The notes below the pieces were generated by a model that searched no databases, was not told where the DNA came from, and saw only the letters and a list, made by a program, of their open reading frames with translations. A DNA stretch of 13,305 nucleotides from DATJOQ01 sp050010455 (GTDB lineage Bacteria; Desulfobacterota; Binatia; Binatales; Binataceae). Numbering within the stretch: the first letter of the stretch is position 1; each line of letters opens with the position of its first letter. Of the stretch, positions 1 to 5,919 are shown in pieces. Location: NCBI GenBank assembly GCA_050010455.1, contig JBEKLA010000100.1, forward strand, positions 1 through 13,305. The letters run 5' to 3'. Both the position numbers and the translations under genes were made by a program.

Positions 1-902
1 CGCGCAACGTCGTCGGGCGTGCCGATCGCGATCGGCGCCTGGAAGAACGTCAGTCCCGGCGTGTTGCGCATCTCGCCGGGACGCGGCACCTCAGATTTGG
101 AGAAAACCGCTTCGCTCCACGGCAGATCCTTCGCCTCTTTGAAGCGGCGGTTGTAAGCCGCCATCGTGTAGTAGAGATGCTGTTCGGCGTCGTCCCACGC
201 CTGCTCGCGCGTCTCCGCGACGTAGACCGCGCGCAGTTGTGCGATGTGATGCTGCGAAACGTCTCTGCCGTTTTCCTTGAGAGCAGCGTCGTAGAACTGT
301 TGCAAGTCGACGCCTCCGGAACCGGCCAGATGGAATCCCATCCGCGCCGCGCGCGTAACCGACGGCTTCGCCATCGCCGCCACCCACATCGGCGGATGCG
401 GCTTCTGAACCGGCTTCGGCATCAGGTTGACGTGTGTGAAATGGTAGTGCTTGCCGTCAAACGAAAAATTCTCCTCGGTGAAGCATCGCTGGATCAGCTC
501 CAGCCCTTCTTCGAGACGCGACGGGCGCTCCTTGCGCGGAATGCGGAAGCTTTCGAACTCGCTCAGGACGTAGCCCTGCCCCAGGCCGAGGTCGAGCCGG
601 CCGTGCGAGAGGATATCAACCGTGGCGGCGTCTTCGGCCACGCGCACCGGATCGTGAAGCGGCAGTATGATGATGAACGTCCCCAGCCGGATGCGCCGCG
701 TCCGCATCGCGACGGCGCTCAGAATCGACAGCACCGACGGCGACCACGCGTCATCGAAGAAGTGATGCTCGCTGGTCCAGACGTGATCGTAACCGAGCTG
801 TTCGGCGAGCACGGCCTGTTCGATATGTTCGTCGTAGATCTGTTCGATCGGCCGAGCCCATTGCTGCGGATTGCGAAACGTCAGAATGATGCCGAAATCC
901 AT
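1..902 (-). CDS. LLM-class flavin-dependent oxidoreductase (luciferase-like), C-terminus cut by window edge
   Basis: I read 300 uninterrupted codons on the minus strand from the ATG at 902-900 to the window edge; the C-terminus lies outside. The protein opens MDFGIILTFRNP and continues with the hallmarks of the bacterial luciferase/F420-dependent TIM-barrel family: AEQLGYDHVWTSEHHF (about residues 32-47), RTRRIRLGTFIIILPLHDPVRVAEDA split over the next strands, the phosphate-binding GRLDLGLGQGY segment (about 101-111), and a KPHPPMWVAA strand near 168-177. The family uses FMN or F420 to oxidise or monooxygenate small substrates in the cytoplasm; substrate cannot be told from sequence. The visible 300 residues match most of the usual 330-380 residue length. 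It is divergent from the gene at 1134, so they share a 231-bp upstream region. No frameshift is seen. Family call is secure; the exact reaction and cofactor are unknown. Confidence 0.9.
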   Translation of the reverse strand, partial: MDFGIILTFRNPQQWARPIEQIYDEHIEQAVLAEQLGYDHVWTSEHHFFDDAWSPSVLSILSAVAMRTRRIRLGTFIIILPLHDPVRVAEDAATVDILSHGRLDLGLGQGYVLSEFESFRIPRKERPSRLEEGLELIQRCFTEENFSFDGKHYHFTHVNLMPKPVQKPHPPMWVAAMAKPSVTRAARMGFHLAGSGGVDLQQFYDAALKENGRDVSQHHIAQLRAVYVAETREQAWDDAEQHLYYTMAAYNRRFKEAKDLPWSEAVFSKSEVPRPGEMRNTPGLTFFQAPIAIGTPDDVA

Positions 903-1133
903 GATGCGGTTACCTCCCCGTTTCGTGTCGTCTTACGTTGCGGCGAGTTGTTGACAGCGGCCATGCAATCGCCGACGCCATCGCGGCCGACGTATAGCAC
1001 GTGATAGCGCCGGTGCCAAAATGGCTCCCGCGCCGACTCCCGGGCAGAAGCGTATAAGATTTTCATTATCGATGCATAAATTTCCTTTGCGATCGCGAGC
1101 GCTCTGGACTAGATTCGGCGCTGGAGGTGCCCT
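903..1133. other. Divergent intergenic region
   Basis: This 231-bp stretch separates the divergent starts at 902 (minus) and 1134 (plus) and must hold promoters for both. An A/T-rich patch at about 1051-1085 stands out from the GC-rich surroundings and contains TATAAG at 1053-1058 on the plus strand and GATAAT on the minus strand, either of which could be a -10 element. A TTGACA lies at 951-956 but has no convincing -10 partner at 17 bp. A GCGATCGC palindrome occupies 1089-1096. I see no coding potential that fits the family patterns here. Confidence 0.4.
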
Positions 1134-1727
1134 ATGTCTACAGCTCCTGGTTCGAGTCTTGGTCTCGCGCGCTCGGAACATCCTATCTGGACCCTTGAAG
1201 GGGTCGCGGCGCTCTCGCGCGAAAAACTGTTCGCGCTGTTCGACACCTTAAGCGCGCCGACGCTGAGCGAGATGGACGGTGAATTCAACGGCCATCTGCC
1301 CGATTACAGCCGCGACGTGTGGCTGCGATGGTCCAAGGAACTCAAGGCCGGCATGTGGCTCGGCAAGGCGTATCGGCCCGAAGCCTACGGCCGATGGCCC
1401 GGGCGCGGTTACAATCGCTGGGACATGCAAGGCAACGGACAGGTGACCGAACGCCACATGCGTTTCGCGTGGGCGATCGAGTCTTCGACCTTTACGACTG
1501 GCACATCGCTCGTGATGTATTACGGTCCGTTCAAGAATTGGTCGGGCGAGCAGGACTTGATCGACGAGATCAGAGTCGTCACCCCCGGTCTTTATCTGGG
1601 CGCCTATCATACGCGCGAACCGGTACCGGGCTTCACTCCGCGTCAAGGGCGTAAACGTTCGGAGCCGGAGATCTTCATGCTTACGGGCCCGGTTGGGCCG
1701 TGGGTTGGCGCCGAGGGTGAAGTCTAA
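1134..1727 (+). CDS. Conserved protein of unknown function, possibly GXWXG/DUF4334-like small barrel
   Basis: A 197-residue protein starting at ATG 1134 with a good Shine-Dalgarno GGAGGT at 1123-1128 (5-nt spacing). It has no signal peptide or membrane segment and is rich in Trp, Tyr and Gly. An N-terminal helix (LFDTLSAPTLSEMDGEFNG, about 34-52) is followed by GMWLGKAY (about 73-80), an ESSTFTTGTSLVMYYG strand (115-130) and DEIRVVTPGLYLGAYH (about 143-158). The order 'MxGxFxG ... GxWxGK ... LxMxYG ... DExR...GLYLG' recalls GXWXG/DUF4334 lipocalin-like proteins, but the resemblance is only in pattern and I do not assign a function. The last residues (GPVGPWVGAEGEV) look like a flexible tail. 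It is divergent from the LLM oxidoreductase, so co-regulation is possible, and convergent with the flavoprotein downstream. Confidence 0.75.
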   Translation: MSTAPGSSLGLARSEHPIWTLEGVAALSREKLFALFDTLSAPTLSEMDGEFNGHLPDYSRDVWLRWSKELKAGMWLGKAYRPEAYGRWPGRGYNRWDMQGNGQVTERHMRFAWAIESSTFTTGTSLVMYYGPFKNWSGEQDLIDEIRVVTPGLYLGAYHTREPVPGFTPRQGRKRSEPEIFMLTGPVGPWVGAEGEV

Positions 1728-1807
1728 GCTGACGGCAAGGACACTGTTCGCGTAAGAGTCTACCTCGAGCTCCGCAGCTCGCACTATCTCGAATACTGGT
1801 GCGTCGT

Positions 1808-1832
1808 GGATCGGCGCCGCTGGCGTCGATCC
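1808..1832. terminator. 11-bp hairpin between convergent genes
   Basis: GGATCGGCGCC (1808-1818) pairs with GGCGTCGATCC (1822-1832) across a 3-nt GCT loop: eleven pairs, one of them G-U. It sits in the 141-bp gap between the convergent genes ending at 1727 (plus) and 1869 (minus), so it could terminate transcription from either side. Neither strand shows a U-tract after the stem, so it is not a textbook intrinsic terminator. A smaller 6-bp hairpin CGAGCT/AGCTCG lies at 1766-1781 in the same gap. Confidence 0.5.
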
Positions 1833-1868
1833 CTGTACTCGGTTAACGCTCGGCGTTCGATTCCGGCG

Positions 1869-3230
1869 TTATTGCAGATCGGGAGGAGTTACCTTCGCGA
1901 TCCATGAGTGGTAGTTACCGTCGTAGCCGACCGCGCGCTGGCGTTCACGCACCCGGCGAATCAGCTCGGCGACCTCTGACTCAGACAGCGGCGGTCGATG
2001 GGCGATCGCGTCGGCGATAGCCTCGCCCTGCTCGGTCGTGCGATGGCGCATTCTCTCGCCCAGCGCAATCCTTTCGCCACTCAAGCCCAGATATCTCTCC
2101 GCCAGCAGGCCGCCGATCTCGGAGCCGCTTTCTAGCGAATCCTTGATGTTGCCCTTGCCGGTAAGCACGTTGCCGGCGGCAAACACCAGAATCGGGTCAT
2201 CTAGCAGCAAGCCCGTCTTCTGGTCGATGTAATCGTAGACCTCGCCACGCTGAGGGATACCGGGCATTGGCACCGGGATGCTCCCGATCGAGCTAATCGT
2301 AAGCCCGCCGCGAACTTCTTCCTCGCTGTTGGGAACGGTTCTCACTTGACCGTCCGCCACCTCGGTGCGGCTGAGCTTAAGACCCACCAGCCGGTCGTTC
2401 TCGACTATCAAACCGGTCGGAACTCGCTGGTCCTGGAACTCGAACAGAAACTTGCGCTGAGCCTTATCGAGGATCTTGCCACGTGCCTGGCGCAACGCCT
2501 CAGCACGCTGCGGAGTGGCGTTAGGAGGAATATCCGAAAGCGGCATGTCGATAATCCGGCGGCGATAAAAGAGCTTGCAAGGCTTAATCGCGAGATCCGC
2601 CCACTTGAGGCCGTACTTGGCGAGCACGGGCTCAATCCCCTCGCGCTCGATACGCACCATCTCTTCTTTGATGCCACGAGCAGCCAACTCCTTGAGCGTC
2701 ATCTCGATTTGCAGGATTTTGACGACGTCGATCGAAGCCAGACCGCCGCCGATCACCAGCGCGCCTGGACAAAGCTCGTAGTGCGGCCCTTTATAGCCAG
2801 CTTCAGGATAGTGGTTGAACCAGTAGATTAGCGAGTTCTGATAGATGAGACCGCAGTCGACGTACTTATCGGCGCCGTCGACCGGAAACCGGCGGTCACG
2901 CCAGGCGCCGTGAGCCAGCACCAGCGCACTCGGCCGCCAAACGTCGATCAGTTCGCGAAAGCCGATATCCCTGCCTAATCGCGTCAGCGGCAGGAAGAAC
3001 ACGTTCGGATTATCGAGCCGATGGTTGGTCTCTTCGTACTCATCCTTGCGCTGATTCACGTGCCATCGTGGAAGCCCATCTTCAATCTTGCCGTAAGGTC
3101 GCGGATTCTGTTCGATTACGATTACCAAAACGCCGCGCTCGGCCAGCAACCGCGCGATTTCCGAGCCGGCAGTCGCTCCTCCAACCACTGCCACTATGTG
3201 ACGCGGACCCCAGTTTTCAGTCGCAACCAT
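1869..3230 (-). CDS. FAD/NAD(P)-dependent oxidoreductase, ferredoxin-NADP reductase / FprA type
   Basis: The 453-residue product has the two-dinucleotide-fold layout of adrenodoxin-reductase/FprA-type flavoproteins. An N-terminal FAD fold (VAVVGGATAGSEIARLLAE, about 13-31) is followed by an acidic strand end and the PRPYGKIEDGLPRWH segment (about 43-57), which corresponds to 'PxPYGLxRYGVAPDH' in FprA. A second nucleotide-binding turn ALVIGGGLASIDVVKIL lies at about 157-173. Near the C-terminus FAAGNVLTGKGNIKDSLESG (350-369) matches the FAD-contacting segment. In the first fold the middle Gly of GxGxxG is Ala19. About 80 residues follow the last FAD motif, a helical tail (from about 380) ending in a YDGNYHSWIAK motif. 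The usual role is electron transfer between NAD(P)H and a ferredoxin, but no ferredoxin or partner reductase is encoded nearby. Start codon ATG 3230 has only a weak upstream purine run. Confidence 0.8.
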   Translation of the reverse strand: MVATENWGPRHIVAVVGGATAGSEIARLLAERGVLVIVIEQNPRPYGKIEDGLPRWHVNQRKDEYEETNHRLDNPNVFFLPLTRLGRDIGFRELIDVWRPSALVLAHGAWRDRRFPVDGADKYVDCGLIYQNSLIYWFNHYPEAGYKGPHYELCPGALVIGGGLASIDVVKILQIEMTLKELAARGIKEEMVRIEREGIEPVLAKYGLKWADLAIKPCKLFYRRRIIDMPLSDIPPNATPQRAEALRQARGKILDKAQRKFLFEFQDQRVPTGLIVENDRLVGLKLSRTEVADGQVRTVPNSEEEVRGGLTISSIGSIPVPMPGIPQRGEVYDYIDQKTGLLLDDPILVFAAGNVLTGKGNIKDSLESGSEIGGLLAERYLGLSGERIALGERMRHRTTEQGEAIADAIAHRPPLSESEVAELIRRVRERQRAVGYDGNYHSWIAKVTPPDLQ

Positions 3231-3510
3231 GGTTCAATACCTGCGCAGTTTTATCAGATGCCGCGCAATTGCTACCCTAGCGGGCCGCTGTTGCGCAAGG
3301 CCTCTGAAGAGCCGTTTCCTTAACCCGCCTAAGAAACTAATACGCTGGCGCGCCATCGGCGGCCAATTGCGCGATGTCTTCATTACGCCGCTCGTGTGCT
3401 GAAGCAGATTTGATGACCGGTTAGGCAAAGATGAGCGTCGGCTCCGACTTGCGCGTTCCGGCTGAGAATGGTTTGGTAAGTACGGCTGCCGTTTTCCGGC
3501 TGTCTTCACT
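3231..3510. other. Divergent intergenic region
   Basis: This 280-bp non-coding gap lies between the divergent starts at 3230 (minus) and 3511 (plus). It must carry promoters for both genes, but I find no convincing -35/-10 pair. An imperfect inverted repeat, GTTTCCTTA (3314-3322) against TAAGAAAC (3330-3337), could be a weak operator or hairpin. The short open frames here do not resemble proteins and lack ribosome-binding sites. Confidence 0.4.
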
Positions 3511-4203
3511 ATGCGATATCGCTCTCGGTATTTGATAGCGAGTCTGGCCCTGCTGCTGTCGGGATGCTTCTTCGACTATTGGGCCTACAAGACTCACGGA
3601 GGTGGAACCGATACTGCTGTCGGGGAAACCCACGAGGTGGATTACCCTGTTAGCGATACGTATTCCTTGGTCCTCGATACATTACGAGGAGAAGGAGTCC
3701 TGTTCGAGCTGCAGCCTGACTATGCGATCACGACCTTATGGAGGAAAGCTGACAACCAGCCGGACCTCATGGGCGGCTTGGTCGGTGTGCAGCCCCGTTA
3801 TCGTTATGAGATCAGTGTGCTCCCCGAGGGCTCGGCCAAGAGCAAAATTATCGTTAACGTTCGGACGCAAGATGTCCCGGATGACCAGGTCGCCCTTTAC
3901 ACGGCGAGCCGCCGCTTAGATTTGTTCCACAAGCTCGACCAGCTGGCAGCTAAACTGCCACCTAGCCCACAGACGCCGAGTAGCGGCGGAGTGAATTTCG
4001 CCTTGCTGCCGAAGGAAGACCTCAAGGGGCTGGCTAAGCGGGTGACCGGGAATGCCGATAACTGGCGTGCGATCGCCAAAGACAACGGCATCACGTCGCC
4101 GACAGACGTTACGCCGTTTCAAACGCTCTGGGTGCGTAATGAGCTGATTAATTCAAAGCCCAAGGCCGCGCCCGCGACACCCAAAGCGGAACATGCCGAT
4201 TGA
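3511..4203 (+). CDS. Lipoprotein with C-terminal LysM-like domain
   Basis: A 230-residue protein with a short basic N-terminus (MRYRSRY), a hydrophobic stretch, and a lipobox LLSGC placing the lipidated cysteine at residue 19, so it is expected to be membrane-anchored. Residue 20 onward is FFDYW, without the Asp+2 inner-membrane retention signal, which favours the outer membrane. Residues about 44-145 form a mixed alpha/beta module (EVDYPVSDTYSLVLDTL ... RYRYEISVLPEG ... KIIVNVRTQDVP) whose layout resembles BamC-like lipoprotein domains; that is only a guess. After a Pro/Ser-rich linker (150-160), residues about 164-209 (LKGLAKRVTGNADNWRAIAK then a PFQTLWV strand) fit a LysM peptidoglycan-binding domain. 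The tail is Lys/Ala/Pro-rich. No Shine-Dalgarno is visible before ATG 3511; the start rests on the signal peptide. A cell-envelope structural or assembly role is likely. Confidence 0.8.
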   Translation: MRYRSRYLIASLALLLSGCFFDYWAYKTHGGGTDTAVGETHEVDYPVSDTYSLVLDTLRGEGVLFELQPDYAITTLWRKADNQPDLMGGLVGVQPRYRYEISVLPEGSAKSKIIVNVRTQDVPDDQVALYTASRRLDLFHKLDQLAAKLPPSPQTPSSGGVNFALLPKEDLKGLAKRVTGNADNWRAIAKDNGITSPTDVTPFQTLWVRNELINSKPKAAPATPKAEHAD

Positions 4204-4208
4204 TACCG

Positions 4209-4225
4209 CCGGCGAGTCTCGCCGG
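4209..4225. terminator. Hairpin just after the lipoprotein stop codon
   Basis: CCGGCGA (4209-4215) pairs perfectly with TCGCCGG (4219-4225) across a 3-nt loop, starting six bases after the TGA at 4201-4203. Position and stability suggest a transcription end for the lipoprotein gene, and possibly for the opposing candidate gene that ends at 4280. No U-tract follows. Confidence 0.5.
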
Positions 4226-4279
4226 ACACTTCGATCCCGGGCTGGATGGGACCTCGAGCGCTGTGAATCGCTGACGAAG

Positions 4280-4591
4280 CTAGCCCACGCCGCTGTTATC
4301 GTATTCGGGGCACAGACCCGACGGACTGACAGCAGCGACCACGGTAAGGAACTGCTCGAAGGTCATATGGAGGCTGAGGAAGCCACCCTGACAAAAGACC
4401 CAACCGTAGTAGTCAATTATCTCGTCAGGGATCATAACGGGCAGCCGCGGCCTGCTGGAGACCACCGGGAAAGGACGCGGCCCCCCAGCGAACGCGGCTT
4501 TCGACGATTCAGACTGAAACGAATCCTGTTCATCCTGAATGGTGTTGCCCTCTCTCAAGGGAACAACCTTTCCTTTGCCGCTTCTTGCCAT
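4280..4591 (-). CDS. Small hypothetical protein, not recognised
   Basis: A 103-residue frame starting MARSGKGKVVPLREG at ATG 4591. The N-terminal third is basic then polar and likely disordered; the C-terminal half has a plausible folded core (MIPDEIIDYYGWVF at about 53-66, MTFEQFLTVVAAV at about 76-88) with an ordinary alternation of hydrophobic and polar residues. I do not recognise the family. An AGGAGG motif lies 12 nt upstream (minus strand 4609-4604) inside a palindrome, a longer spacing than ideal. A plus-strand frame at 4193-4597 covers the same DNA but reads as an Arg-rich, low-complexity product with an odd composition, so the minus-strand reading is preferred. If neither is real, 4204-4756 would be a 553-bp non-coding stretch. 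Confidence 0.45.
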   Translation of the reverse strand: MARSGKGKVVPLREGNTIQDEQDSFQSESSKAAFAGGPRPFPVVSSRPRLPVMIPDEIIDYYGWVFCQGGFLSLHMTFEQFLTVVAAVSPSGLCPEYDNSGVG

Positions 4592-4597
4592 ACCTAA

Positions 4598-4609
4598 AGG
4601 AGGCCTCCT
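4598..4609. promoter_or_regulatory. Perfect 12-bp palindrome carrying AGGAGG on both strands
   Basis: AGGAGGCCTCCT reads identically on both strands. On the minus strand it supplies an AGGAGG upstream of the candidate gene starting at 4591; on the plus strand it has no start codon close behind it. It could equally be a self-complementary site that hides its own ribosome-binding sequence in a dimer or hairpin context, or a protein-binding site. Confidence 0.4.
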
Positions 4610-4659
4610 GAAAATCAGATCCCTCCCCGCCGAAAGATATTCTAGACCAATCGGTCAGC

Positions 4660-4708
4660 GGGTCAAGGACCGCTCGCCCTGATGTCAGGGGCTTGTGGTC
4701 GTTGACCC
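4660..4708 (+). promoter_or_regulatory. Long inverted-repeat element upstream of uppP
   Basis: GGGTCAA (4660-4666) pairs with TTGACCC (4702-4708); after a single G-G mismatch the stem continues with GACCGC (4668-4673) against GTGGTC (4695-4700), one pair being G-U. Inside lies a second hairpin CCCTG (4677-4681) / CAGGG (4686-4690) with a 4-nt loop. The whole element ends 48 nt before the GTG of uppP, so it could be a structured 5' leader, an attenuator, or a cruciform/operator. Just upstream, TAGACC-AATC-GGTCAG (4643-4658) is a smaller half-perfect palindrome of the kind bound by TetR-family repressors. No known riboswitch pattern is recognised. Confidence 0.45.
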
Positions 4709-4756
4709 CCTGAGCGACTTGGGCGACAGTCTTCCCTTAACGACGAGGATACAACG

Positions 4757-5542
4757 GTGTTTGTTGGAATTCATGATGTAATATTGGGCATTTTACAAGG
4801 ACTTACTGAGTTTCTTCCAGTCTCCAGCTCGGCCCACCTGGCAATAGTCCCGTGGCTGTTCGGATGGAAGGACCAAGGGCTCGCCTTCGATGTCGCCCTC
4901 CATCTCGGTACGCTGCTCGCCTTGTTGATCTATTACGGCAAAGATTGGATCGCGATGCTGAGTTCAGTTGTCAAAGGCGGGCGCGAGGAACGCCGACTGC
5001 TGCTGTTCTTAATCGTGGCCTCGATTCCGGGGGCCATATTCGGCCTATTATTCGAGAAACAGGCTGAAACCATCTTTCGCTCCCCTTTGCTGATCGCGTG
5101 CACGATGACGGCTCTCGGCCTATTGCTATCGATCGCGGACCGCAGCAAGAAGCTTAGGCGAACCTTTAATGACATAACTTTGGGCGACGCATTTCTGATC
5201 GGCTTGAGCCAGGCGTTCGCGATAATCCCAGGAGTGTCGCGTTCTGGCGTCACGATAACGACCGCGCTGGCGCTTAAGGTGCGGCGCGAAGACGCGGCAA
5301 ATTTCTCGTTCCTGATGGCCACGCCGATTATCGCTGGGGCCGGCCTGATCAAGGCTCATGAGCTGGTAAGCAACGGCCTCGACTCGGCCTTGGCTGCCGG
5401 ATTCATCGCCTCAGCGGTATTCGGCCTGCTGGCGATTAGCATGCTCATCAACTATGTGCGCAGGCGCAGCTACCAACCGTTCGTGTGGTACCGGATCGCG
5501 TTCGCGATTATTGTCGTAATTGCGTATCTGGCCAAAGGCTGA
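4757..5542 (+). CDS. uppP: Undecaprenyl-diphosphate phosphatase (BacA/UppP)
   Basis: This 261-residue polytopic membrane protein dephosphorylates undecaprenyl diphosphate to undecaprenyl phosphate, recycling the lipid carrier for peptidoglycan and other surface glycans. The signature is clear: Q14-G-L-T-E18 of the (E/Q)xxxE motif followed by FLPVSSSAHL (19-28), and the catalytic PGVSRSGVT at 158-166 with Arg162. Several hydrophobic segments (about 45-60, 83-100, 112-126, 190-205, 216-236, 245-258) match the family topology, and length is normal (about 265-275). Start is GTG 4757 with GAGG at 4745-4748; neither nearby ATG (4773, 4776) is in frame. The gene stands alone behind an inverted-repeat leader. 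The family confers bacitracin tolerance when overexpressed. The lipid carrier it supplies is also needed by donors for ArnT-like enzymes such as the one at 7042. Confidence 0.95.
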   Translation: MFVGIHDVILGILQGLTEFLPVSSSAHLAIVPWLFGWKDQGLAFDVALHLGTLLALLIYYGKDWIAMLSSVVKGGREERRLLLFLIVASIPGAIFGLLFEKQAETIFRSPLLIACTMTALGLLLSIADRSKKLRRTFNDITLGDAFLIGLSQAFAIIPGVSRSGVTITTALALKVRREDAANFSFLMATPIIAGAGLIKAHELVSNGLDSALAAGFIASAVFGLLAISMLINYVRRRSYQPFVWYRIAFAIIVVIAYLAKG

Positions 5543-5654
5543 ACGATTGATTGACCGCTCGCCGCGCGTCGGTCTTAACTAACTGAAACAGTTTTCATTA
5601 CCGGCGTGGTCGGAACCATCCCGGCCAACGCTGTCTATTACAAGAGGGATCAAC

Positions 5655-5858
5655 ATGGCTCGTCTGGTTAAACACGAAAAGAGCGGACCGTATCAGATTC
5701 CTGCGGGAACCGAGTTACCCGTCTACATCTGCGCTTGCGGTCTTTCCAAGAAAAAACCGCTTTGCGACGGCTCGCACAAGCGCACCCGCGATGAGAATCA
5801 GGCCGAGACCTATGTCTACGACGAGACCGGGCGGGTCTGCGTCAACAAGGAGTACTGA
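5655..5858 (+). CDS. CDGSH iron-sulfur domain protein
   Basis: A 67-residue protein with one complete CDGSH motif: C26-A-C28-G-L-S31-K-K-K-P35-L-C37-D-G-S-H41, exactly the CxCx2(S/T)x3PxCDG(S/A/T)H pattern. Cys26, Cys28, Cys37 and His41 bind a redox-active, pH-labile [2Fe-2S] cluster, as in mitoNEET. There is no transmembrane anchor, so the protein is soluble. Bacterial members usually bind as dimers and are thought to carry clusters or electrons; the specific partner is unknown. Start ATG 5655 follows GAGGGA at 5644-5649. It sits 112 bp after uppP, probably as its own unit, and is convergent with the HypE-like gene. Small bacterial members with a single motif are common, so the length is normal. 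Confidence 0.93.
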   Translation: MARLVKHEKSGPYQIPAGTELPVYICACGLSKKKPLCDGSHKRTRDENQAETYVYDETGRVCVNKEY

Positions 5859-5859
5859 T

Positions 5860-5874
5860 CCAGGCGCGGCCTGG
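5860..5874. terminator. Small hairpin after the CDGSH gene
   Basis: CCAGG (5860-5864) pairs with CCTGG (5870-5874) over a 5-nt loop, starting two bases after the stop codon and lying in the 61-bp gap before the convergent HypE-like gene. It is the weakest of the 3'-end hairpins in this window and has no U-tract. Confidence 0.3.
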
Positions 5875-5919
5875 CTCTGGATGCTCCCAAGCCCCGTTTG
5901 CTGACGACTGCTCGCTTGC

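Noticed and set aside
177..1004. Plus-strand 275-residue open frame over the left end
   Set aside because: It is the antisense shadow of the LLM oxidoreductase; the minus strand reads as an uninterrupted, motif-rich protein.
2346..2831. 161-residue plus-strand frame inside the flavoprotein gene
   Set aside because: Antisense shadow of a clear FAD/NAD(P) oxidoreductase with no independent support.
4193..4597. Plus-strand 134-residue frame overlapping the lipoprotein stop
   Set aside because: Arg-rich composition without folded-looking segments, no proper ribosome-binding site, and a better minus-strand frame in the same DNA. It remains a weak alternative.
5581..5593. AACTG-AAA-CAGTT hairpin followed by TT after uppP
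   Set aside because: Only five pairs and a very short T-run; too weak to call a terminator, although the position is suitable.
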